Below, one piece after another: positions 1-6,038 of a stretch of DNA of 11,051 nucleotides. Both the position numbers and the translations under genes were made by a program. Positions within the stretch are counted from its first letter, which is position 1. Every line of letters starts with the position of its first letter. Source of the stretch: an uncultured Eubacteriales bacterium (GTDB lineage: Bacteria; Bacillota; Clostridia; Oscillospirales; Acutalibacteraceae); the NCBI GenBank assembly GCA_900321595.1, contig ONWP01000011.1, positions 1 through 11,051 on the forward strand. Reading direction: 5' to 3'. Under the pieces are notes generated by a model. The model saw only the letters and a program-made list of their open reading frames with translations. It was not told the origin of the DNA and did no database searches.

Positions 1-674
1 GAGATGAGAAAGCCCAAAACGAGCATCGGCGGGAACAGCACCCGGTAGACCTTCATGTCGTAGAGCGTGTCCTGCCCGGTGACAGCCCGCGCGATGATCG
101 GCCACAGGATGTTGACGACGGAGGGCGAGAAGTTTTCGATGACCGACTTGATCGACAGGACGTCGCTGCGCTCGATGCTGTTGGGCGACAGCACGTTGAT
201 CAGACTGTCGAACGCGTCGATGTAAAAGTTGTAGAAGAACTGGAAGCCGATATTGTAGACGAGCACGGCGCAGGCCTTCCCGAAGGCGCTCATGCTCTCA
301 TACGGCGTCAGGATGAACAGCGCGCCGATCACCGCGGAGGGGATCCCCATGGTGATGATGTAGGGGCGGTATTTGCCCTTCATCGACCGGGTGTTGTCGA
401 TCATGCGGGCGCGCAGCGCCGTCAGCGGAAAGCCGGAGAGCACGCTCACGATGTAGATGACGTAGATCGCGCTCGGCGAGATGCCGATGGTGTTGCCGAT
501 CAGCACGTTGCCGATGCTGATGACCATCTGGCTGACGCAGTAGGTGATGAGCTTCACGCCGATGCCGCCGACGGAGAGGGAGAGGATCTCCCGGAAGGGC
601 ATGTACCGTCCCTTCGGCGGCGCGCGCCAGTACAGCCTGACCGACCGCAGGAGCGTAAGGAGCTTGTCTTTCAT
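1..674 (-). CDS. GPH-family (MelB-like) sugar:cation symporter, N-terminal part
   Basis: This is the first 224 residues of a membrane transporter that continues beyond the left edge. It belongs to the glycoside-pentoside-hexuronide group of the major facilitator superfamily, which imports sugars with Na+ or H+. The translation shows several hydrophobic segments (about residues 31-60, 67-88, 105-123 and 133-153). The loop after the second segment carries D93-x-T95 followed by G100-K-Y-R-P104, the family's cytoplasmic-loop signature. The ATG at 674-672 overlaps the TGA of the upstream GH30 gene by 4 nt (ATGA) and has an AGGAGGA Shine-Dalgarno at 681-687 inside that gene, so the two are translationally coupled. 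As third gene of the operon it probably imports the oligosaccharide that the two upstream glycosidases cleave. The substrate cannot be read from the sequence. Confidence 0.88.
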   Translation of the reverse strand, partial: MKDKLLTLLRSVRLYWRAPPKGRYMPFREILSLSVGGIGVKLITYCVSQMVISIGNVLIGNTIGISPSAIYVIYIVSVLSGFPLTALRARMIDNTRSMKGKYRPYIITMGIPSAVIGALFILTPYESMSAFGKACAVLVYNIGFQFFYNFYIDAFDSLINVLSPNSIERSDVLSIKSVIENFSPSVVNILWPIIARAVTGQDTLYDMKVYRVLFPPMLVLGFLI

Positions 675-2014
675 GATGCGTCCTCCTTCCGGCAGAGGAT
701 CGTCGTGACGGAACGGGGCGTGAGCGTCAGGCGCCTGCCTGAGACGGGGTGTTCGGCCAGATCCTGCGCGTCGTCCGTCACGACGGCCAGGTACGCGTTT
801 CCGGGCAGGTCGATCGCGCGCGTCTGCGCGGTCTCATTGACGACGACAGCCGTCAGCCCGTCCGGATGCGCGAATGCGCAGGCGAGCAGCGCCTTGTCGC
901 GGGTTTCGGCGCGGACGCGAACCGCGCCGACGGGGATGTATTTCGAGAAATTGCCCGTGGCGTAATAGCGTTTGGTCAGCGAATACGTCTGCGTCTCCGG
1001 GTCGATGTAGATGAGCCCGTCGCAGTAGTCCACCTCGCTGACGGCGATCCAGTGCTGCCAGGCGGAGGCGTTGAGGATCGTCAGATCCTCCCAGATCACC
1101 CGCGCCATCACCAGCGCCGACGCCATGGAGCTGTCGCGGCCGCCCTGCATATGGCACCATTCGCTCATGCGGATCGTCTTGTCCGGGTAGCGGCGCTCCA
1201 TCCAGCGGCGAAAACGGCGCAAAAAACCGGCCCGGTCGTTGAGGATCGGGATCGGGCCGGGATTGAGGAAATAGGAGTGGACGTCCACGCCGGGCGCGCG
1301 CCGGCTGACGGCCGGATCGCGGAACAGATACCGCGTGTAGGTCCTGTTGAACCAGCGGACGTCGCCGTTCTCAAAGCCGGACAGCTTCACGTCCCGCAGC
1401 GCCGGACGGTCGTCCATCTTGCGCGCGATGAGACCCATCACGCGCGCGGCGGCGGCGGGGGAGTAATGGCAGCCCTCCTGGCCGCCGTTCCAGACCCACA
1501 GCGGCTCGTTGATCGGGGAAAGGTATTTGACGGGGAGCCCCTCGCGGACGAAGTGCTCCGTCACGTCGAGACAGAAGTCGGCGAAGGCCGCCTCGTTCCC
1601 GCGCGGCAGGTTGTTGCGGAAGGGCCTGCGCCTGTCGCAGTGCGCCATGCCGCTGACGGTCAGGCGCTCCGGCGGCGAATTGACGAAGAAGACGACCTCC
1701 TTCGCGCCGTACCGCACGGCGGCGCGCAGGACGGAGACGGCCTCGCGGTCGCGGTCGAAATCATAGCGGCCGGGCGCCGTTTCAAAGCAGTCGGTGCGGC
1801 GCAAGGGGTTGCCGATGTCGCCGAGGCCGGAGCGCGCCGACCCCGCGCCGATGTTGTAGCGGTAGGCCGTCAGGCCGATGCCGTCGTCCGGGCTGTACAG
1901 CAGGCGGACGATCTCGTCCCGGCAGGGCCAGCCGCCCACGAGCTGCGCCCACCAGGCGCCGCTTGCGCCGAAGCCTTCAAAGTTACGGTATTTGCGCGAT
2001 GTGTCCACGAACAT
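671..2014 (-). CDS. GH30-like beta-glycosidase, cytoplasmic
   Basis: A 447-residue glycoside hydrolase of the GH30 / O-glycosyl hydrolase type (COG5520). Visible marks are FEGFGASGAWW at residues 12-22, the NSPP motif near 112-115, the acid/base glutamate E170 in SPINEP, QEGC at 179-182, and the nucleophile glutamate E285 in MSEW. After about residue 355 comes the beta-rich C-terminal part typical of the family. The layout around INEP and QEGC recalls endo-beta-1,6-galactanases of GH30, but the linkage specificity is inference. There is no signal peptide, so the enzyme acts on imported substrate. The start at 2014 has AAAGGA upstream at 2026-2031. It lies 24 nt after the alpha-galactosidase stop and its own stop overlaps the transporter start, so the three form one operon. 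A galactosidase or glucosylceramidase-like role in the same clan is possible. Confidence 0.86.
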   Translation of the reverse strand: MFVDTSRKYRNFEGFGASGAWWAQLVGGWPCRDEIVRLLYSPDDGIGLTAYRYNIGAGSARSGLGDIGNPLRRTDCFETAPGRYDFDRDREAVSVLRAAVRYGAKEVVFFVNSPPERLTVSGMAHCDRRRPFRNNLPRGNEAAFADFCLDVTEHFVREGLPVKYLSPINEPLWVWNGGQEGCHYSPAAAARVMGLIARKMDDRPALRDVKLSGFENGDVRWFNRTYTRYLFRDPAVSRRAPGVDVHSYFLNPGPIPILNDRAGFLRRFRRWMERRYPDKTIRMSEWCHMQGGRDSSMASALVMARVIWEDLTILNASAWQHWIAVSEVDYCDGLIYIDPETQTYSLTKRYYATGNFSKYIPVGAVRVRAETRDKALLACAFAHPDGLTAVVVNETAQTRAIDLPGNAYLAVVTDDAQDLAEHPVSGRRLTLTPRSVTTILCRKEDAS

Positions 2015-2038
2015 GCCGTTCGCCGTCCTTTCATCTCG

Positions 2039-4210
2039 TTATTCAGCCGTAAAATACCATTTTTCGCTCTGGCCGTCGTGCAGCTTGTTGCACATATTGA
2101 AGCCGACGCGCATCAGGTATGCGCCGGAATAGGTTTCGCCGGTTTTTTCATCCCGATAGGTCTTCGCGGGATCGAGTCCCTTGAAGCGCAGCCGCCAGCA
2201 CTCGTGGTGCCGGTGCAGCGAGGCGACGACCGTGGCAAGCGCCTGCGTCTTATCTTCGCTGACGAAGCTCCAGGCGCACACGCGCACGTCGTCCCAGGGG
2301 CAGATGAGCCTGTACAGGTCGCCGCGCCGGATCAGGTCGTAGTATTTGTGGTATTCGGCCACCTGCTCTTTGACCAGCGCCTGCGTCTCGGCGCTGAGCT
2401 TGACCGGGTCGAGCTCGTAGCCGAAGGTGCCCCACAGCGCCACGTCGCCCTTGGTCTCGTAGCCGGTGCGGCTGCTGGCGGAGACGTGCGCGCCCATGGC
2501 GGAGGCCGGATAGCACAGGCTGGTTCCGAACTGGATGCTCAGACGCTCGACGGCGTCGGTGTCGTCGCTGGTCCAGATCTGCGGGCTGTAATAGAGCATG
2601 CCGGGGTCGAACCGGCCGCCGCCGCCGGAGCAGTTCTCCAGCAGCAGGCCGGGATAGCGCTTTGTCAGGCGGTCCTGCAGATCGTAGGTGCCCAGCACGA
2701 AGCGGTGCATGAATTCGCCCGCGTGCGCGCTGTCAAGAGACGCGGAGCCCGCCTCGGAGATGTTGCGGTTGAAGTCCCATTTGACGTAGTCCACCGGCGT
2801 CTCGTCGAGCACGGCGCAGATCATCGAAAAGAGCGCGTCGCGCACGTCCGCGCGGGACACGTCCAGCACGTACTGGTGCCGGCCGACGCTGTTCACGCGC
2901 CCCGGCACGTGGACGCACCAGTCGGGGTGCGCCCGGTAGAGGTCGGAGTCCGGCGAGATCATCTCCGGCTCGAACCAGATGCCGAATTTGAGCCCCAGCG
3001 CGTGGACGCGGTCGACCAGGACCTTCAGGCCGCCGGGCAGCTTGTCTGTATTGACGACCCAGTCGCCCAGGCTCGTGGTGTCGTCGTTGCGCCTGCCGAA
3101 CCAGCCGTCGTCCATGACCAGCATCTCGATGCCCAGCGCCTTGGCGCGTTCGGCGAAGGCCACCAGCTTGTCCGTGTCGAAGTCGAAGTACGCGGCCTCC
3201 CAGCTGTTGATGAGCAGGGGGCGCTTCTTCTCCTTCCATTCGCCGCGGATCAGGTGCCGGTTGTAGAGCTTGTGGAACGTGCGGCTCATGCCGCCGAGCC
3301 CCTCGTCGGAGCGCACCGTGACCGCCTCGGGCGCCTGGAACGCTTCGCCGGGCGCGAGCCGGATCGCGAGCCCCGTCGGCTCGATGCCCATCAGGATCCG
3401 GGTGGAGCTGTTGTAGTCGCAGTCCGCGGTGAACGCGAAATTGCTGCTGTAGATGAAATTGTAGCCGAAGACCTCGCCGTGATCCTCGTCGGAGCCGGCC
3501 TTCGCCAGCGCCGCGAAGGGATTTTGCGCGTGGCTGGAGGAGCCGCGGCGGGAGGAGATTCCCTGCTCGCCGTGTCCGAGCCGTCTGCGGTCGAAATTGC
3601 GCTCCTTGTCGTGCCGTCCCCACAGGGTGATGAGGTCGTAATCCATCTCCGGCAGGTCGGCGCACAGGCTCATGACCCGGCGCAGGATCAGCGGCTTGTC
3701 GCCGCCGTTGACGACGCGCACCGAGCGCGTCAGCGCGTCGAGCGCCTCAAAGACCGTGTAGGACAGGATCGCGGTCAGTCCTGTGTAGGGATCCTTCAGG
3801 GTGATCTCCAGCGTGGAGGCGTCCCCGTCGGTGAGCGTGTAGAGGTGCGGCAGTCCCGCGGGCGCGGGCTTGCCGGCGTAGATGCGGTGGCTGTCGTATT
3901 TCAGCTCGGTGACCAGATTGCCGTCCTCGTTTTCCGCGGCGATCGCGCTCGGACGGAAGTCGCCCCGGCCGAAGGTCGCGTACGCCATCGGCGCCGTGTC
4001 GGCGGAGAAGTGCTCGTCCGCGTAGCGCGCGTCGGCGGGAGAGAAGGAGGCGCAGCGCGGCCGCGTCGCCAGCGCGCGCAGGTCGTCGCAGGGGATCGGG
4101 GCGCCCGCGTACAGCTCCAGCAGGTCGCCGTTCTCATAGACGTGCAGGACGTAGGTGGAGCCGGAAGTGTTCAGCCAAAACAGTTTTTTCTCGGCGTCAA
4201 AGGTGATCAA
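2039..4210 (-). CDS. GH36 alpha-galactosidase
   Basis: A 723-residue alpha-galactosidase that removes terminal alpha-galactose from melibiose, raffinose-type oligosaccharides or galactosylated plant sugars. An N-terminal beta-sandwich (about 1-320) includes the W-x-R ... SSRRGSSSHAQNPF stretch near 197-232. The TIM barrel (about 330-650) has MDDGWFGRRNDD at 366-377, the nucleophile D479 in KWDFNR, CSGGGGRFD at 527-535 and the acid/base D549 in TSDDTDA. These positions are within one residue of those I recall for Geobacillus AgaA (D478/D548, 729 aa). I place the start at TTG 4210-4208: GGGAGGG lies 7 nt upstream, the protein then begins MITFD like its family, and in-frame ATGs at 4246 and 4291 fall in or upstream of the promoter. 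No signal peptide; cytoplasmic. First gene of the operon with GH30 and the GPH transporter. Confidence 0.96.
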   Translation of the reverse strand: MITFDAEKKLFWLNTSGSTYVLHVYENGDLLELYAGAPIPCDDLRALATRPRCASFSPADARYADEHFSADTAPMAYATFGRGDFRPSAIAAENEDGNLVTELKYDSHRIYAGKPAPAGLPHLYTLTDGDASTLEITLKDPYTGLTAILSYTVFEALDALTRSVRVVNGGDKPLILRRVMSLCADLPEMDYDLITLWGRHDKERNFDRRRLGHGEQGISSRRGSSSHAQNPFAALAKAGSDEDHGEVFGYNFIYSSNFAFTADCDYNSSTRILMGIEPTGLAIRLAPGEAFQAPEAVTVRSDEGLGGMSRTFHKLYNRHLIRGEWKEKKRPLLINSWEAAYFDFDTDKLVAFAERAKALGIEMLVMDDGWFGRRNDDTTSLGDWVVNTDKLPGGLKVLVDRVHALGLKFGIWFEPEMISPDSDLYRAHPDWCVHVPGRVNSVGRHQYVLDVSRADVRDALFSMICAVLDETPVDYVKWDFNRNISEAGSASLDSAHAGEFMHRFVLGTYDLQDRLTKRYPGLLLENCSGGGGRFDPGMLYYSPQIWTSDDTDAVERLSIQFGTSLCYPASAMGAHVSASSRTGYETKGDVALWGTFGYELDPVKLSAETQALVKEQVAEYHKYYDLIRRGDLYRLICPWDDVRVCAWSFVSEDKTQALATVVASLHRHHECWRLRFKGLDPAKTYRDEKTGETYSGAYLMRVGFNMCNKLHDGQSEKWYFTAE

Positions 4211-4217
4211 ATCGAAT

Positions 4218-4224
4218 CCCTCCC
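4218..4224 (-). promoter_or_regulatory. Shine-Dalgarno fixing the TTG start of the alpha-galactosidase
   Basis: GGGAGGG on the minus strand, 7 nt before TTG at 4210. It decides the start, because the alternative ATG at 4246 has no comparable site and overlaps the -10 box. Confidence 0.8.
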
Positions 4225-4241
4225 AACAATATTTCAATCTT

Positions 4242-4270
4242 ATCATATCACAGGGAAGAGGCGTTTGCAA
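4242..4270 (-). promoter_or_regulatory. Sigma-A promoter of the alpha-galactosidase operon
   Basis: On the minus strand TTGCAA (4270-4265) is followed after exactly 17 nt by TATGAT (4247-4242), preceded by TGA, an extended -10. Transcription would start near 4235, leaving a leader of about 25 nt. The self-complementary GCAATTGC at 4267-4274 overlaps the -35 box and could be a regulator site, but there is no regulator gene in the window to pair it with. Confidence 0.65.
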
Positions 4271-4281
4271 TTGCGATTTCC

Positions 4282-4311
4282 CGAAAAACAACGAAAATCA
4301 ACAAAAATCCC
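4282..4311 (+). promoter_or_regulatory. Phased A-tracts (UP-element-like) before the hpf promoter
   Basis: Three consecutive 10-bp units, CGAAAAACAA, CGAAAATCAA and CAAAAATCCC, end exactly at the hpf -35 box. A-tracts repeated once per helical turn are expected to curve DNA and can serve as contacts for the RNA polymerase alpha C-terminal domain. The repeats are seen directly; the promoter-strengthening role is inferred. Confidence 0.5.
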
Positions 4312-4340
4312 TTTACAAAACCGCTGTTTTGTGGTATATT
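4312..4340 (+). promoter_or_regulatory. Sigma-A promoter of hpf
   Basis: TTTACA at 4312-4317, a 17-nt spacer, and TATATT at 4335-4340 preceded by TGG, an extended -10. The predicted start of transcription is about 4347, which gives a leader of about 50 nt before the hpf ATG. It faces away from the alpha-galactosidase promoter, with the two -35 boxes about 41 bp apart. Confidence 0.75.
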
Positions 4341-4349
4341 ATAGACAAA

Positions 4350-4371
4350 GACGGAGGCAATCGCCTCTGTC
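4350..4371 (+). promoter_or_regulatory. Hairpin at the 5' end of the hpf mRNA
   Basis: GACGGAGGC (4350-4358) pairs with GCCTCTGTC (4363-4371) through 9 bp including one G-U, around an AATC loop. It begins only a few nt after the predicted transcription start and contains a GGAGG with no start codon at a useful distance. There is no T-tract, so it is not a terminator; mRNA stabilisation or a regulatory element is possible. Confidence 0.5.
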
Positions 4372-4397
4372 GGAGCAAACGTAAAGGGGATGTGAAC

Positions 4398-4925
4398 ATG
4401 AATATCACCATCGTCGGACGTAAATGCACACCCAGAGACTCCTTCAAGGAAAGGGCGGAGCGCAAGCTGTCCAAGATCGACAAGTTCTTCGGCGCCGAGG
4501 CGGACGCGAAGGTCATCGCCACGGTGGAGAAGAAATCCAAGAGCGTCGAGATCACGCTGAAATCGGGCGGTATGCTGTACCGCGCGCAGGAGCGGTCGGA
4601 CGATCTGGAGGAAGCGCTGGACAAATGCGTGGATACGCTCATCCGTCAGATCCGCAAGAACAAGACCCGCGTCGAGAAACGGCTCAAGAGCGGCACGCTT
4701 GACGACCTGGTCAGCGCGGAGCCCGTGGAGGAGGAGAAGGAATACGACGTCGTCCGTACCAAGACCATCGTGGTCAAGCCCCAGACCGTAGAGGAGGCCA
4801 TCCTGCAGATGAACCTGCTGGGTCACTCCTTCTACCTGTTCCAGAACGCCGAGAGCGGCGGACTGAATCTGGTCTATAAGCGCGACGACGGCGGCTACGG
4901 GATCCTGGAGCCCGTCGGCGAATAA
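4398..4925 (+). CDS. hpf: Ribosome hibernation-promoting factor, long form
   Basis: A 175-residue long-form HPF. The N-terminal S30AE domain (about 1-98, rich in Lys/Arg) binds in the mRNA/tRNA channel of the 30S subunit. An acidic linker (about 101-116) leads to the C-terminal dimerisation domain (about 117-172, with VVRTKTIVVKPQTVEEAILQ and GHSFYLFQN), which joins two 70S ribosomes into inactive 100S particles in starvation or stationary phase. The length agrees with long HPFs of Gram-positive bacteria. The start at 4398 is set by AAAGGGGA at 4383-4390, 7 nt upstream; the reading frame stays open further upstream (to 4155) but that part crosses the promoter and is not coding. The gene is transcribed alone: its own promoter lies at 4312-4340 and a terminator directly after it. 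A secA neighbour, common in Bacillota, is absent here. Confidence 0.97.
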   Translation: MNITIVGRKCTPRDSFKERAERKLSKIDKFFGAEADAKVIATVEKKSKSVEITLKSGGMLYRAQERSDDLEEALDKCVDTLIRQIRKNKTRVEKRLKSGTLDDLVSAEPVEEEKEYDVVRTKTIVVKPQTVEEAILQMNLLGHSFYLFQNAESGGLNLVYKRDDGGYGILEPVGE

Positions 4926-4949
4926 ACGAACGGCAAAAAGCATATTTTG

Positions 4950-4980
4950 ACCGGGGACGGCGGACGCCGTTCCCGGTTTT
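4950..4980 (+). terminator. Intrinsic terminator of hpf
   Basis: An 11-bp GC-rich stem (4951-4961 with 4966-4976, one G-U pair) around a GGAC loop is followed by TTTT at 4977-4980; A4950-T4977 can add one pair. It begins 24 nt after the hpf stop codon and separates hpf from the next operon. Confidence 0.85.
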
Positions 4981-5009
4981 CGCGTCGGACGGGCGGCGAA
5001 ACTTTCCGC

Positions 5010-5038
5010 TTGACCTTTTGAAAAAATTGTTGTATGAT
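5010..5038 (+). promoter_or_regulatory. Sigma-A promoter of the lipoprotein / U32 operon
   Basis: TTGACC (5010-5015), a 17-nt AT-rich spacer, and TATGAT (5033-5038). It is close to consensus, with start of transcription expected near 5045. The leader to the ATG at 5080 would be about 35 nt and contains the strong Shine-Dalgarno GGGGAGGTG (5065-5073). No operator-like repeat was seen next to it. Confidence 0.75.
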
Positions 5039-5079
5039 AAAATATGTATGATTGTATCTCACGCGGGGAGGTGAAGCGT

Positions 5080-5823
5080 ATGCGCCGGATCGGCCCGATC
5101 CTGCTGTCTCTGCTGGCGGCGTTCGTCCTGATCGCCGGGTGCGCCCGGCGGCCCGGCAGGCAGCCGTCCACGACGCCCTACGCTCCTGTGACCGAGGCGG
5201 AGGCGGAATCGGCGGCGGAGCTGTCCACGGAGGACCGCGCGCCCGATTACGATCCGTCCGCGGTGCTTGACGTCGCCACCAGCTGGCAGCAGAATTACGC
5301 GCTCTCCTACAGCTTCTACCGGGACGGGGACGGGGAATCCGTCGTGATGGAGGCCAAGTGCGGCGACTATTATCAGGCCATGGATCAGATGACCGGGATC
5401 ATCACGTACCTGACCCAGGAGGACGGCTACGTGATGGAGTATATGCTCGACAACAACGCCGGCATCGGCACCCAGACCATCGTCACCGACTCCACCGTTG
5501 CCAACGCAAACTCCGGCTTCGTGCAGCTTTCCGCCTGCGATCCCTATCTGCCGGTCTACGCCAACGTGGAGAAGGCCGGAACGGATTACGTCGCCAAGCG
5601 CGACGCCACCCGGTACAAGCAGACGCAGCTCGACGAGGCGGGCGACCCGCAGCGCATCGCGTACATCTGGATCGACGACGAGTACGGGTTCGTGTCCAGA
5701 TGCGAGCTGTATGAGGCTGACGGCACGCTCCTGCTGCGCTGGGAGCTGCAGAGCTTCACGACCGGCGTGCAGGAGGACAGCGTCAGGCTCGACCTGAACA
5801 AATTCAAATTGACGAATCAGTAA
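5080..5823 (+). CDS. Membrane-anchored lipoprotein of unknown function
   Basis: A 247-residue secreted lipoprotein. The N-terminus has MRR, a hydrophobic stretch, and a lipobox LIAGC with the acylated cysteine at residue 21, so the mature protein sits on the outer face of the membrane. A low-complexity linker rich in Ala, Glu, Ser and Thr (about 22-65) precedes a folded part with alternating hydrophobic residues (about 65-247), which looks all-beta. The pattern recalls LolA/LppX-like lipoproteins that bind hydrophobic ligands, but that is only a guess from the strand pattern and I do not recognise the family. The start at 5080 follows GGGGAGGTG after 6 nt and gives a proper signal peptide; an in-frame ATG at 5044 is at the predicted transcription start and is rejected. 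First gene of a five-gene operon, 17 nt before the DUF951 gene. Confidence 0.88.
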   Translation: MRRIGPILLSLLAAFVLIAGCARRPGRQPSTTPYAPVTEAEAESAAELSTEDRAPDYDPSAVLDVATSWQQNYALSYSFYRDGDGESVVMEAKCGDYYQAMDQMTGIITYLTQEDGYVMEYMLDNNAGIGTQTIVTDSTVANANSGFVQLSACDPYLPVYANVEKAGTDYVAKRDATRYKQTQLDEAGDPQRIAYIWIDDEYGFVSRCELYEADGTLLLRWELQSFTTGVQEDSVRLDLNKFKLTNQ

Positions 5824-5840
5824 CCGGAGGCGTTGCTTTT

Positions 5841-6038
5841 ATGGATATCCGCGTCGGCGACGTGCTGGAGATGAAAAAGGCGCATCCCTGCGGGGAAAAG
5901 CGGTTTGACGTGCTGCGCGTGGGCATGGATTTTAAATTGAAATGCCGCGGCTGCGCCCATGAGATCATGATCCCCCGGGTGAAGGCCGAGGCGCGGATCA
6001 GGCGGATCGAACGACCGGACGGGGAGACGACCGCATGA
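5841..6038 (+). CDS. DUF951 family small protein (YyzM-like)
   Basis: A 65-residue protein of the DUF951 family, found mainly in Bacillota and without a settled function. The family pattern is clear: VGDVLEMKKAHPCG (residues 5-18), then RVGMDFKLKC and the motif C35-x-x-C38-x-H40 followed by I-M-I-P-R. C17, C35, C38 and H40 could bind a metal, most likely zinc, in a small ribbon; this is inferred. Family members are often annotated as possible nucleic-acid-binding proteins. The start at 5841 has GGAGG at 5826-5830, 10 nt upstream. The TGA stop overlaps the ATG of the U32 gene by 4 nt, so their synthesis is probably coupled. Confidence 0.92.
   Translation: MDIRVGDVLEMKKAHPCGEKRFDVLRVGMDFKLKCRGCAHEIMIPRVKAEARIRRIERPDGETTA

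Noticed and set aside
749..4384. A plus-strand open frame of about 1211 codons lying antisense to the GH30 and alpha-galactosidase genes
   Set aside because: It has no recognisable domains and a composition full of Arg, Val, Ala and Asp from reading GC-rich codons backwards. Both minus-strand genes under it have complete catalytic motifs, so it is a shadow.
4155..4397. Upstream in-frame extension of hpf
   Set aside because: It crosses the hpf promoter, the phased A-tracts and the opposing promoter, and has no ribosome site. The ATG at 4398 gives the normal HPF N-terminus.
4248..5171. Minus-strand open frame of about 307 codons across hpf and the lipoprotein start
   Set aside because: It would run through a strong terminator and two plus-strand promoters, has no family resemblance, and shadows hpf.
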